NCBI GenBank assembly: GCA_037176905.1
Contig: JBBBWG010030198.1
Location: forward strand, 59,999 to 123,998
DNA: 64,000 bases
Source: Azolla pinnata
Lineage: Eukaryota > Streptophyta > Polypodiopsida > Salviniales > Salviniaceae
Reading direction: 5' to 3'
In this document: piece by piece, positions 37,594 to 50,935 of the stretch
How positions within the stretch are numbered: the first letter of the stretch is position 1
Layout of the letters: every line of letters starts with the position of its first letter
Notes under the pieces: generated by a model
What the model was told of the DNA's origin: nothing
What the model saw: only the letters and a program-made list of their open reading frames with translations
Database searches by the model: none
Position numbers and translations under genes: made by a program

Positions 37594-40500
37594 ATGAATT
37601 CCCTTTTAAATTCCCCCCCCCGCCCCGCTTCCGGAACCGTACATTCATCGATTATCGATTATCGATCGATCGCTCGCCGCTCTTCTCCGTTGTGTGACTC
37701 GCGACCCGCGGCGCCGCCGGCTCTGGCTCCGTCCTCCTCCTCGTCCCCGTCGTCGTCGTCGTCCGAAGTTCCATCACTACCTACAACAAATACATATATA
37801 TGTAGAATGTATAGATATTTTTTTAATCTCTATATATGTATATGTGGGGGCCCCCCCGCTTGCGGCGGCGGCGGCGGCGGCGCACACCGCCGCCACGCTT
37901 CTCCGGAAGAAGAAACCGATGAAGTCGACGGCGGCTCCTACGACTTCCCATTCCTTCCCAATCCCCTGCACTATCTCCTTCATTGTTCCTGCTATTCTTT
38001 CCTCTTCTAATTCTTCTTCTTCTTCCTTTCCTTTCCTTTCGTTTTGCCGCGATTCCGATCATTCCGATTCCGATTGCAGCTTTCTTTCTCGGAGACCGTC
38101 GAGCAGCATGCACACGTTCTACTAACATTCGTCGTCAGCGGCAACGGGCACGCCCGATCTCGTGACCCCGGTGGATCGATCTCGCTTTTTAGCCCGCGTA
38201 CGTCGAAAGGGAATCTTTGAGAGCAGCTATAGCTATAGCTATAGCTTAGCTTAGCTGGCCAGTGGAACGGACGGACGTCCGAGGACGGAAACCCATCGTC
38301 GGTTTGGTCATGTCCAGTCTGTCTTGCGGTCAGATCTGCGGCCATCGCTCGATGCTTCGGTTAGCGGAAATCGTATCGTTGGTCCACCGCCGCCAGCTAG
38401 CTCGAGGCACATGCGAGCCAGGTCAAGTACGAGAGTTGTGTTCCATGATGTTTCTTCCCCCCCGCCCCGATTCCAGTCGCTCTGTTCCGAACAGACGATC
38501 ACAATGCTAGCAGAGAGCAGGGGACACGACATTCCGAGAGTGTCGAATCGACCTACATAGTAGCAGAACAAAAGATTGCCGGTCTATCGAGACCGGTTCG
38601 GGGGAAGGTGGTGTGGTTGGTGGTGCGAACGGCGATTCGGAGGTGGGCATGCCATGTGATGCTCAATAAATGCCCGCAGTTTCTTTGGCCTTTTCCTCCC
38701 CAATTACCAACACAACACAATGTCCAACTTGCGCATTGGTCGGGCGAGTTGGAGACCAGAGAGTTCCTGATCATAACGCTCTCTCTTTTACCTCGCGCCG
38801 TGTTTCGTTTCTTTTATTTTTTTTCACCAGGATTTGAACCCAGGATCTTGAGACAGAAAGCAATCATCATTTCTTCCGCTTTTCCTGTGCACTGCTCCAA
38901 TACCGCCTTCCCAGAAGGAAGCCCTCGGATTTCGAAGATTGAAAAACCCATACCATTTTCGCCGAAGATGCTAGTGGCAGCAAGCAAAACCCTGAGCCAG
39001 ACAGCCGATGTAGGAGCTGGCTGGTGCGTTCCTTGGCATCATCGTTGACGATCCACCGCAAGCGGCCCCGATCCCCCCTGCTAGTACTACCTCCTCCTAC
39101 CCATAGTTTTACTGCCCTTCGAAAATCATTGCACTTTGTAACATGCTGGCAGCCTGGCATTCGGTCAGATTCGAACTCCCAATCAAACGCCATGATCGCT
39201 TCAGCTTGAGATGCCAATCAAACTTGCTTCGAGCTTCCGTGCCGACGGCAATCATTAATTGTTGACTCGTAACGTTAGTTGCATGCCGCACAAACGTCAA
39301 CGAAATGCCCGCCGTGAAGTTATGATCTCCGTACTCCCATGGTTCTCATCGAGTGTAATGTATGGTAGTGTATACATTTGAGAGATCTAAATCATATAGA
39401 TTGTAATATGCGCACTCGCCGAAAGTATTCCAGTAATTTAGTAAAGCTTGTGAAGTAAGGTGAATTTAGACTAATAACTCGGGTATTTCTTTTTCTTATT
39501 TCTATCTTATATTAAAATTTTATTCTACATATTTTTTAATTAAAAATTCATACTTTAAAATTCCTCTTTTATTCTCGAACAATACTTTAATACCCGATTA
39601 TGAATGCATGAATGTATTCTTGACAAAAATCTACGATCGAAACAAAATGAAAAACCCACACACGTAATGTTCAATAAGAATCACAAGGTAATTTTTTATA
39701 TAGCATATATAAACTGGGAAAAAAATACTACAATGATAATAATCATCATCATTATGAATAAAAGAAAGGTCTTTCATCATCCATGCTTTGTTAAAAGAGG
39801 TCTGTAATCTTTTTTTTCCTTCCACCTTTGCAATATTGAGAGACTTCATGTCGATTTGTTAACGCTGATTGCTCTTGAATATTGGAAAAACCATTCAAGA
39901 AAATTTAGCTTGGAGTTTTTGTTGCTTTTAAAAACAAACATATCGACACTTGAATCTTATAATTCCTTTTCCTTATATTATGGTTCATAGAAAGGGTCAG
40001 TTTTCTCCAATCTTTGGTCATCTGTTGGCAAAATCTTGAGCTTAAGTTGTATGGTGAAACTTCAGTATTCCATCATATCCAGCAACTTTGGTAACTGGAG
40101 CGCTCTTAATCTCGAGTTCGTTAGATGAAAAGCACTTACTATGGAAAATCATCAAAGTATTCAAGTCTCAGTCATTATTAACTAGTAACCAAAATGCATA
40201 AAAGTTTCTTTTACAAAAAAAAAACAGTTAGGAGGAGAAAGTATAGTTCAAAAGAACCCCATCAGTGCATGATCGAAGAAAACTGTCCTTGGCAAAATCG
40301 TTGTTAAACTCCCATCTTGTGAAAATATTTTTTATACGCGTATTCCATCTGATCTTGACAAATTGATAAGATAAAGAGTTGCAAGAACGTTTAAAGAAAG
40401 GCGATGATTATCCTGAGCTATCTATCTATTCCCCCACATGGATAGTATGTTAAAATCCCCCTACATTACGCCATTACTCGGCCAAATCAAACAGTATTCC

Positions 40501-41245
40501 AAAAACTCGATTCTAGTCGAAACATGAAAAGGTGCATTTTAGAAGGTAACAAGATCTTTCATCACAAATCGAGCAACAGGTTCCCTTGTTGGAGTTTGAT
40601 CTTCAACTGGATGAACAAACCTCACCATTCTATGGAACAACGTTTGAGTCATGTATTTGACTTGAAGCAATGCGATAAGTACCAACTTTTAGCCTACTGA
40701 GGACATTAGGTGCCAATGGATTAAACATTTGCTTTATTGTGAGGATGAAAAGCGAATCAAATTGACTGACCCCCAAAAATGGTAGTCACTTCCACAATAC
40801 GGCGAATGATGTAGCATTCGACATTGAGATGGAAGTGTGATTGGATCAATATTGTTTACGTTAGGTTCAACATGATCTTGTTTAACTAGCACAAAAGCAT
40901 CGACATGCCATGATGAGGAAAGGAGCACTCATGTTATGCATCGAGATCATAACCTTCTCCTTTAAGAGCATGAAGTCATGCATCTTGTCATGTTCCTGCA
41001 GAAGAGGCATAGGCGATCTCGCCGATATTACCAATTTCTTAGACCCTTTCCAATGGTTTGATCTTCTCATGAACCAGACGAGGCTTGTTGTTAGATTTGC
41101 CGATTGTGTATATACACGATGGGCATCTTAATCCCCAATCACGATACTTTCTTTAGCTAGACTCTGACAAATGGCATGGGTTTTACTGACCAGCTGCAAT
41201 TTGCGACAACGAATTGAATCCCTGGTCGCATTTGTGGCAGGAAAC

Positions 41246-41345
41246 NNNNNNNNNNNNNNNNNNNNNNNNNNNNNNNNNNNNNNNNNNNNNNNNNNNNNNN
41301 NNNNNNNNNNNNNNNNNNNNNNNNNNNNNNNNNNNNNNNNNNNNN
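41246..41345. other. Assembly gap (100 N)
   Basis: Exactly 100 unknown bases. This round number usually marks a scaffold join of unknown true size, about 350 bp upstream of the PEX14 start codon. Confidence 0.99.
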
Positions 41346-41446
41346 TATCGCGGGCAACCGATGGATAAGCCACATAAAAGGATTTCTCTATCCACATGAC
41401 CTCTCTTGCAGAACCATGTCCACAAAGGCCAGATCCTAGACTCCCC

Positions 41447-41481
41447 AAAAAGCAAAAGCAAAAGCAAAAGCAAAAGCAAAA
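41447..41481. repeat. (AAAAGC)n hexanucleotide repeat in the PEX14 leader
   Basis: About six AAAAGC units, followed by an A-rich stretch. It sits about 210 bp upstream of the PEX14 ATG, in what is likely promoter or 5' UTR. Confidence 0.9.
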
Positions 41482-41692
41482 ACAAACCCAAAAAGCAACA
41501 AAGAACAAAATCAGAAAAACAAGGATAAAAACAGACAGAGTATATTCTTTGCTTCTCAATTTGGGGCTCTTTTGCTTTCTGCTGAAGCCTCCCAAAAACA
41601 CAGACAAGAAGAGGAGAGAAAGGGAGAGGGAGGCAAAAGCTCCAGCTTCCTGTTCTGTGCAACAAGCCAAGCAGCAGACTCCTTCCTCAGCT

Positions 41693-44600
41693 ATGGCCGC
41701 TGCAGACTCCTCTCTCGCCCCTATCGACGCTTCCACTCCCCCGCATCCTCCTCCTCCTCCTCCAGGTACCTCCATCATTCTCATCTTTGTTGCTTCCTTC
41801 CCCCCCCCCTTTCTTTTCTTTTCATGTGTGTTGGCATTTGTTTGTTTCTAGTGCTTGTTTTGAAGAAAACCCTAGAACTTAAAAGCCTAAAAACAAAGCA
41901 CCCAAAATCTTAAAACCGGACACCCGAACACGGGCAATGGTCGGCCGTCTTAGAGTTTCGCGGATTCGTCTAGTAGACATTGTCCTCATCTAAGATTTAA
42001 CTCTTTTTTTGCCCGGTGATCTTACTGCACTAAACATCTCGACATGCAGAACTTGCTGGTAAGTTCCATCATGGTTTAGAACATATTGTTTCATAGGGTC
42101 GGAAAAACAACTTCAAGCTTGCAAGGTTCAACAGACTTATGATTCTTTTCATAATGCCAGAAGCATCAAGTTCTCATCTTGGTGGGCTTTATGGTCAAGA
42201 AGTTTCTTAGACGGGATCAGGGGAACTGTCTGACTCTTCGCCGACTGTCTATTACTGAACCTTCTCGAAACCTCCAGTGTTTCAAAACGTTAGGTTTCAA
42301 TATTAGTACAGATATGCGTAATACTATCTGCACTAACATTCTACACGTGCTTCAAAACGGTAGTTTTCAATATTAGAGATATGCCTAATGCTATCACGAA
42401 ATATCAAAATTTCCTGAGCTTTTTGGAAAACTAAGAAATTTGGTTGGCTTCTCTTAGTATGGTCAAGAAAAATAATGGGGCTAACTTTTGTCAAATGACT
42501 ACACTCTTAAGGGCTTTTGCTACTTATACAGGGGGGGCAAGTGGTCTACCTATAAAAACTTTAATAGCTATTAAGGTCAGTTTATTGATACACATTTGGC
42601 AATTTTTCTTATGTACATAAACAGACAGTGACAAATCCATGGATTTAGGAATATACTCCAAACAATTCAAGCACCACAAGAATCCCTTTCAATATGTTGG
42701 AGACATTGAGATTCTTCTAGCAGTAAATTGGTGAAAAGTAGATGCCTAAAATTCAATAGAGTTGTAACTTGGTGTTTAATATTCAAAAAGTTTATAGCTT
42801 CTCAAGGGCTTACAACATGTTGTGCTAGAAAACTTTCAAAATTTTAATCCTCTCTCTTTAAACTGTGGATGCAATATTTGATGGTTGACAATATTTTGTA
42901 AACCCTCTTGCTACAATTTAAGCATTACAGTCTATGCGAGTCCCGCCAAAAGTTCTGTCTGTCATATCAAAGCGGTATTTGTTAACCAGTCGTATCAAAT
43001 AATTTACTTATGTCAAGTAGAATGCACATCAGTTGCATACTGAAGTTTCCGGCGCTTTCTGTATGTCAGTAAGTCAAGGTAAAGAAATGTTACACATGGT
43101 GAATGAAATGTTTGTACTTGGTTTAGAAATCTACGGGGCAACTATGGGATTATTACTCATCAAAAGACTGTGTTTTCTTATCACAAGCATGGCTTTTTCG
43201 AGGATCACACTAAATCAGGGGACAACTTCAGAATGGATCCACATTTCTTGCATATAGTCAGAGAAAACCTGCATACTGATTCTCAGAGGATGGCTGTTTT
43301 CAAGTTCTTTGGCTACTTTTATGAGCAAAGCTCTTTTACGCATTTAGAAAGTGCACAGAAGTTAAAGAACTTGTTGGTAGCATAGATAAAATTAGCTAAG
43401 CTTGTGTTGCAACGTTTTAGGGATTCTCCAAGTTTTGGAATTTGAAAGATTATCGCAACATCACCGAATTTTAGTGCCAGAGCAGGGATAAATTAACCCA
43501 GCTATGTATATTTAGCAGTGATGAGTTGGTATTAATGACTTTCTTTACTTTGAAGTATTCTATATTTTAATGATAAATGTAATTAATGATTTTATCACTC
43601 ATGAGAGACGAATGAAGGCTGTCAGTTCATTTCCTTATATATATGCCATCCACGTGCAGCACCTCAGGCAGAAGAGGTTAAAAATACTCCAGAAGCTAAG
43701 GAAGATTCTTCGAAATCAGAGAAGTGGGCGTTTATTGAGCCACAACCGATTCGAGAGGACCAAGTCAGAAATGCAGTGAGCTTTCTATCACATCCGAAAG
43801 TGCGAGGCTCTCCAATAGTGCACCGTCGTTCTTTTTTGGAGAGGAAGGGACTCACACGGGAAGAAATTGATGAAGCATTTCGGCGTGTTCCAGTAAGCAT
43901 GATTATGATCATATGGTTGTTGATTGCCTATATATGCATACATGTAACATATGATTACTGGTAGTGAGAGATTCATTATTATTCTTAACGTAATGCAATG
44001 GCAATATCTTTATAACAAACCGGTTTTATATTGGGAGTCAATAGTTTTCGTGTATATACTACGATGAATGATAGAGTTTTTCTTGTTTGAAGTAATATTC
44101 TTTGTGAATCTGTATTGTAATTGACTTATCTGTTTCAAGCAACATTACATTTGACATAAGGTTGGTTTTAATAGGATGTATATAGATGTACATTCTTGAG
44201 CCAAATCCTTGACAAAAGTATTGATTGATATACAGATCCTTAATCACTTGAGAAGGAACACTAACTTATATTTTCTCAGACATTACTAAAGATTCCTGAG
44301 CTAGGGTGTGCCAATAGTAGCATGATTCTTGAACTTGATAATACACTGAAATTCGTTTGTTGTTCTGAAGTATTGGAACTCCAGTAAAACATGAGGAAGC
44401 TCTTCAATTGAAGGCATGCTCAGCGTCAGTCTATTCTCATATTGATTTCTTAAGAGTTGCATGAGAAACAAGCAAAATATTTAGAGGCACATAAAAGAAT
44501 AATTTTGCGTTCAGGTTTGATTCATGATATAAGCAAATGGTTTGGAAGATGGGCTGCAAGGAACTTGTTCATGATCCGTTAGTAGGGTCCTCCATAAACT

Positions 44601-47600
44601 AGATTTTCTTACTATGCCAATGTATAATGGGTGCTCATGTTTCTCATTGCTTAGCAACGTATGGGGAATCAGAGATCAAGACAATATTTCAGCATACAAT
44701 AGTATCGGCATGGCTGTCTTTGCTAAGCAATCTGTTGATCCGTAGGACACTTTAGAGGAGTTTATATTATTTTAGTCTGCATCTCCTGAAATTACCTTTA
44801 TTTCTTATCCTCTTCTGTCTACATCTGTCCTCTAGTAGATGTTAATATATCTTTCATTCTTTCTTCTTTCTTTCCTCCAAGAGTAAAAGATGTGTTTTGA
44901 AGTAAAAGAAGAAAACAATGAGGATCGGAAAGGGCCTGGTGTTTATGTAAAAAATTTTCAGCCCTCATATAGTAGCCCCCATGTAAAAGACTACTATGCC
45001 CACCCCTTGGTTGCTGTGTCCACATCCTCACCCAATAGCATTAGAATGGTTCCATACTTCTATTGCTGGAGAATTCCCTTTCAAGCGCCCTAACATTTTT
45101 GTGTATTATGAAACTTTGATCTGCCTACATATGCAATACGTATTCATCTTAAATTGCTTATATCACTGTACTTAGCTGCTCTATGTGCCTCTTTTAGACA
45201 TCTGCAGTTGTGTACATCAGGGAGATTTAGCCAATCAAAGAAGAATTCTGTTCCATTTCTGTTTATTAATACATTTTACGAACCTGTTGGTAATTAGATA
45301 CAATTTTACAACCTCTGAATATAAGCTTTTCCTGATTCAGGATCCGCCAACCAATGAGGGCCCAAGAGGTGCAGTCCCTCCTGAAGGTATCTAATAAACT
45401 CACATCATATCTTTCTTCTTTAGAGGCTTTCTGTGAAACTTTAGTAAATCTTCCTAATTAAAATAACTGACTTTAGAAATTGCAGTACAAGGCTGCTACT
45501 GAAACTCATGTCTTTCATGTCTTGTATAGACATATTTTCAGGAACCAGTTAATATAAGTATGTTTTTCTCATCCTTGTGATGGGCACAAGGTGATTATAC
45601 TTTCAACTAGATTGCTATAATGCTAGTATTTAACTGAAGGACGTAAAATAATATTCCTTTATGGAGCTTATTCCCTTAACTTTATCCTTCTCAGTAAGAT
45701 TCTGAACTTGTGTCTTTGTCTAGTAAGGAAGACTTAGGCCCACCTACTGTGGTGATTGTATTGATGCCCTTAAGCTTACTACACATGCAATGCAGATAAC
45801 ATTTTATGCTGGATTTTTGTCTGGGCTAGACACTCAAGATGTTTACAATGTTACAAGGCAATCTTATAGAGCCATCGAATCTTTTTCTTTGTATCACATT
45901 CTTCTCACTTGTTTGCGTCTAATATAGGTAAGGCTTCATTAACAGCACAGCCCAAATCCGAGGTTTCACAACAGATTGTTGCTCCTCAACAACCATCAAA
46001 AGTACAACTCAGCGCTGCAAGCCCCCCTCTGGCTGTTGTGCAAAGTCGCTCATATCCGCACTGGTCACAATTGATTATAGGAGCTGGTTTTATTGCTGCT
46101 GTTGGTGCAGGAACAGGATATCTTTTCCAGGTGAACGACTCGTCTTTCTTTTGTCAACTTGGCTATCATATGTTAGTAAATATTGGCTCTAAATCACTTT
46201 TTATTGGCAGAGAATCGTGGTTCCCAAGATAAAATCTTGGGTACAGGAGGTAGTTCAGGAAGATGGAGGTGAACTAAGAACAAAGGAAGGAAGAGGTGAA
46301 GTGCAAGGAAAGGTATACAAATTGTCACCATTGGAGGAAGCTGTGGCTGCAGCTGCAGCTGCAGCAAATGCTGCATCTGTTGTTGCTACCGAAATGGCCA
46401 ACACAAGCCGCGAGTTGCTAAAATCCAGAAACGAAGGTATTAATATGAAATTTATTTAATCGTTTTGTGGTTTTACTTGTTTTAAAGTAGAATGGTTGGG
46501 TTGCAGAATGGAAACACCTGAAGAGCATGCTTAAATCGATTGAAACGAGGACCGAAGAATTGAAAAATGCGTATACAGATCTGCGCAGCCTACAGTCTAA
46601 TACCAATGGTCAGACTGATGGACTTCCAACTACTAATTCTGCTGGAGGTTTTTCCTCTATTTTATGTCTTTCTAATTAACTACACTTGATATTGTTTTCA
46701 TTTACTGCAACTGCTACTTTCCAGTGTATTAGAAAGCGAGTTGATACATTATTATTTAACATTCATTGAGAAAAGATGCATTGAAGCTGTAGTTATCTGT
46801 GAAACAGCAACTGGTGATGGCATAAAAACCCTAGAGTCTTTGGCTATATGATTTTGTCCTGCCAGAAGACTATATATGGTGGCGGTGTGTACTTGAGACA
46901 CTACTCATCCCTCCATGAAAATTATATCTCCTCCCACACTGTGGGCTGCAATTGAGTATAATATCTATTTGTGAAAAATGGTATAATCAAATTGGTGACT
47001 CAGAAAATCGGGGTATGTGGGTTACATGTCACAGTTCTAACTCCCATCAGGGCAATTGAGTCTCTGATATATGGCGTCCATGTAATATATTAAGAAATGA
47101 CCCGTCTATCTCAAGCAAAAATCTTGTGATCATCTCCTGGAGTGTGTTAAAAGGACTGACTGGGTATACGTTCTTTGACACAAAAAGTCATCTAGCAGGA
47201 TTCCATCAATTTTTTTGATCAAGACATCTGTATGCACAGTTCTTGCACCAATATACATAATGGACATTCTCGTCTTGGTGGACGATGGAGTGAAAATATT
47301 TTCTGGACAAAGTGCATGCCCTTGGGATCTTATATATCTGTATTCGTCATGCATTTCATGCTGACACATGTCCATTCATCTCTGTTGTATGACCTGTTTA
47401 TTAATCAATAATCTAAGTAGTTGCATTTTTCTCATGCACATATGCATAGTTTTTAGATCCTAGTCTTACTCATGTTCATATAAATTACCTTCAGGATATA
47501 TGAAGAGACTCGAACAGAGGACATCACCGATTGAGCAAGTACAAATAAGGCCTCTTCAGAACAGTTACAAGGTAATGTCGAGTAATTGAGAATTTCCTGC

Positions 47601-49186
47601 CAGTATTGAGAGTTCTATTTTTTATCTCTTTTTCAAACGTCTCTAAGCTAAAAAAGGGGTTTTAGATATCCTATCATTGAAATAAAATGATAAGACTAGT
47701 AACATTGCTTGCTTCTATGTATGTATGTGCGCTGGACATGTTTCCTGTTGCATGTTCATAAATAAGTTTCACATATAACACACACAAGCAATAACAACCT
47801 AAGTTGTTAAAATCAACAATCACAAAGAGCTGGAATCAGTACAGCTGTCTATGGATCCTTACCATTTGTCAATGGTTTCAGCATTTGAATCCCTTGTGAT
47901 GGATCTCCACGTTGATATCTAATGCATAGGCACTAGCTTTAAGTAGTTTTGGTGGCTTGCAATTATTGCTCCACTTCTTAAATCTGTTCCTTTCATCGGT
48001 GTGTACATTTGTATATTAGTTGTAATTTTTTGCTTGGATTTTCAGTAAATGGCAATTATCACCCATTTTGTATTGCTTCATTTCTTGGCTGCTTCACCAA
48101 GATGTATCCATATGAGTCCTGCTCAGAATTCGTTAGGCACCTTGCCAAGAAAGAATGGCTAAAGCTGGAAAAAGAATTCTCTGATACTCCTTATGTCCGG
48201 CAACTCTAGAAAGGTGTAACTGTCGTAATCATTTGAAAAATGGCACAAATCAACAGTGTAATTCTTGGAGTTTGAAATGTATCATCACTGTTGAGTGGTA
48301 CAGGGATGAGAAGCTGGAGTTTTAAACTAAAAAAGGATATACACAAATTTAATTAAGTTTTTATACTGTTTTGGCACATTAGTAGCAAATCGAAAAGCAC
48401 AACATTTCTGGCTCAGACAATAGATTAGAACCAGAAGCTTTTAAATAAAAGAGGTTTATAACAAAATCAAATGTTTTCAACTTTTAAATTGTTATTATAA
48501 TCTGTTTTCACGCATCAATAACAAATCGCAAAAGCATAAAATTTCTCATTCGAGGCTTTTCATGCTGCTTCAAAAAATAGGGGGCTGGTTTCAGTGATGG
48601 CCTGCAAGCGTCGAATGGACACTCAGGCATACCAAGGAACCATTCCATGGATTTAGATGATGACTACTGGTGGGGTAAGAGGAAAGTTGAAGCTGAAAGT
48701 TTTATATCGTCGGCACGTGGGCGAAGTGCTGCTGCTGATAGTGGTGAAGCTGGATATTTATCAGGCGAAGGTAAGGAAGCAGTGGGTAATGGCTATGTTT
48801 CACAATCTGCGGAGGAAGTTTCGGGCCTTGCAAGGAGAATCGAAGTAGGATCAGATGATGGATCTGGAGGGGAAACGAGCAGCTTAGTTAATGGTATGAT
48901 TAGCAATCGTAGTAGGCAGGGGTGGGTACCCCCGCCGGTACCACAAACAGTGCTGCCGGGTGCCCTCTCTGCTATCCGATACAAGAAGCCTGTCATAGCC
49001 GAGGAGATTTCTGAACCTGAGATCGTTTCTGAAGAGGAAATGGCCTCTACACTGCCTGGAGCTGAACCGAGTATTGGTCGCCAAGAGATAGCATCTTCTT
49101 CCACGGTGCAGGAGCTTGTAGAAGATGGAATCAATGAATCAGCCCATACTAATGCAGATCATGGTATTGTTGAAGCAGCTCAGTGA
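41693..49186 (+). CDS. PEX14: PEX14, peroxisomal membrane docking protein; one conserved exon not found
   Basis: Exons: 41693-41765, 43660-43892, 45341-45386, 45928-46130, 46211-46436, 46507-46647, 47495-47571 and last 48595-49186. PEX14 with PEX13 forms the docking site for the cargo receptor PEX5. Residues 55-102 form the conserved N-domain: PIREDQVRNAVSFLSHP, RGSPIVHRRSFLERKGLTRE and EIDEAFRRVP, which bind PEX5 Wxxx(F/Y) motifs. One membrane segment follows (SQLIIGAGFIAAVGAGTGYL, about 163-182), then an Ala-rich coiled coil and a charged helix. The last exon ends in plant-type SRQGWVPPPVP and IRYKKP text. Exon 7 ends in phase 0 but the last exon begins in phase 2, and the plant-typical segment between them (SYM-x-MIQRGEKP ... 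KPW) is absent from 47572-48594. A conserved exon is therefore lost or misassembled. Intron 1 is 1.9 kb. Confidence 0.9.
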
Positions 49187-50935
49187 AAAGGGGAAGTGTG
49201 TATCTAGTCAAAAACATATGCCCATATTTGGTTTGCAACATTGGGGGGATGTTTGCATAGCATGTTGTGTGTGTGGTCAAAAAGTTTAGATTGTACATGC
49301 TGCAAGGGGCTTGATGGTAGCACTGTTTCTGGAGCGCAAAAAGAGAAGAGCTAAATACTACCCAGCATATGACAATAGAAAAAGATGATCAGAATGTAGC
49401 GCTAGTTGATGTGTTTTTTATGCTTTTGCTCAGCTAATTGTATGTAAATACACATGATAATTCAAGGGAATAAATAGAACCGGGAGGGTTCATTCTTGAA
49501 AAGCCTCAGAATTCTAAGGGCCGCCTTTACAAGCAGCTATACTTTCAGACTTCCTGATCTCTTTGAAATGCATGTTATAACATGTCTCTGCAGCTCAGAA
49601 CAAAGGTATGATGATTTGTTTTGACAAAATTGTCTGTGATCATGTACCTTTGGGTGTATTTAACTAGTATCGTATTGTCGGCTTGAGCTATAAAGCTGGC
49701 TAATGTATGCTTGTATTCTATGTTAGGGGCTTAGTTTAAGAGGACATTGCCTGTGGTTAGAAAACCTAGTCTAAGATCGTTGTGTTGTTCCCCGACAAGC
49801 TTTATGCACATGAACATGCAAGCGTATTTGTTTTAACATTCTTTTCTAGCAATATGTATGTATAGCTTTGTTTTCGGCTCTCAAAAAAGGCCATATTGGT
49901 TTGGTTCAATTTGGATGAATGTATTTGTGCTTTACACATTCAAAAAGACTTCTCCATGTTCTTGTCCCAAAGTCCATGGATTAGGGATTTTTTCTTTTCA
50001 GAAAATCCCAAGGACGATGACAATGGGCTGGAAAGCCTGCATCGATCTGGGTGCTTGAAAAGATTTTTCTTCGATCGCATGCTGCTTCCTGTTGCTTCGC
50101 TTTGTCTCGAAATTGTGGGACATGAACAGCGACGAGGCGAGCTTTTGTGAGGTGGAATCACCTGTTGACAAGCGGGGCTTGAACCCCATAACCCCAAGAA
50201 AGAAAGAAAGAAAGAAAGATATATTAATGTGTGAGATGTATAGTTGGTGAGGATTGAACCTGCAATGGATAACATTTGATGGATATGAATGAATGGCTCA
50301 GAATCTTTCCACGGTATCGCATGCGCACATGATGATCGGATCTCCTCATCTGATGCTCACAGAAGCTCTCTGACCTAGTGAACAGGCTCCTGCTATCGGC
50401 TTTAAAAAAAAAAAAAGGGGTTTTATAGCACTTGTTTGCTCGAGCCTCGAAGAGAGTTGACCTTTTCCATATTCCGAGAGTGTGTATCGGTAGCGAAAGT
50501 CTTCTGGCTGGTGTAAGCTCTCCGAAGGTGTATGGCATGCACGGCAGGAAGCCTCGTTCAGAGGACTGCTCCCCGCTACAGCAGCACACTGTGGGAATGA
50601 AAAGGACTCTGTGTTTGAAACATGGAGCCAATCCGGAGCCAGGGGACGTGTAAAAGGCTTTTTGTCCTCTCTGCATGCTGGGGATCGGAGGAGCTCTTAT
50701 CGGGGGCTTATTACACACGGCATAGAACCGATAACTTACTTCGAAGATCGGGCTCTGATGAAGCGCTTGTAAAAATTATGAACAATCGATCGCGAGAACT
50801 GCAGGGAAAAACCTTCACCGCCCAGCCCAGACGACCTTTCAAACTGTTTTGCAGAGTTCTTCCAGACTCCATCCAGATCGCAAGAAGGTCTGAATCCGTT
50901 TCTTATTTATGCGTTTCGAAGTCTCTTCATGGAAC

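Larger units (their letters stand above)
37594..41692. other. Intergenic sequence between expansin and PEX14
   Basis: GC-rich, repeat-laden DNA up to about 39300 (CGG, CTT, TAGC and ATCG microsatellites, including probable expansin 3' UTR), then AT-rich DNA with no gene recognised. A gap of 100 N lies at 41246-41345. The PEX14 leader, with an (AAAAGC)n run, occupies about 41440-41692. Confidence 0.5.

Noticed and set aside
36543-37697. Long overlapping frames (384 and 323 codons) on both strands over the expansin gene
   Set aside because: They are Arg- or Ala-rich shadows created by the very high GC third positions of the expansin frame.
38608-39048. 146-codon frame downstream of expansin
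   Set aside because: No family resemblance, lies in repeat-rich intergenic DNA and includes a T-arm-like SINE word.
40560-41130. Minus-strand text resembling the end of a Ty3/gypsy polyprotein (ERV-EIGNIGEIAYA)
   Set aside because: The similarity is short, broken by many stops, and not supported by other polyprotein domains nearby.
48009-48209. Frame with a plausible acceptor at 48101, considered as the missing PEX14 exon
   Set aside because: Its text (MYPYESCSEFVRHLAKKEW...) does not match the conserved PEX14 block, and it ends in TAG without an in-phase donor to the last exon.
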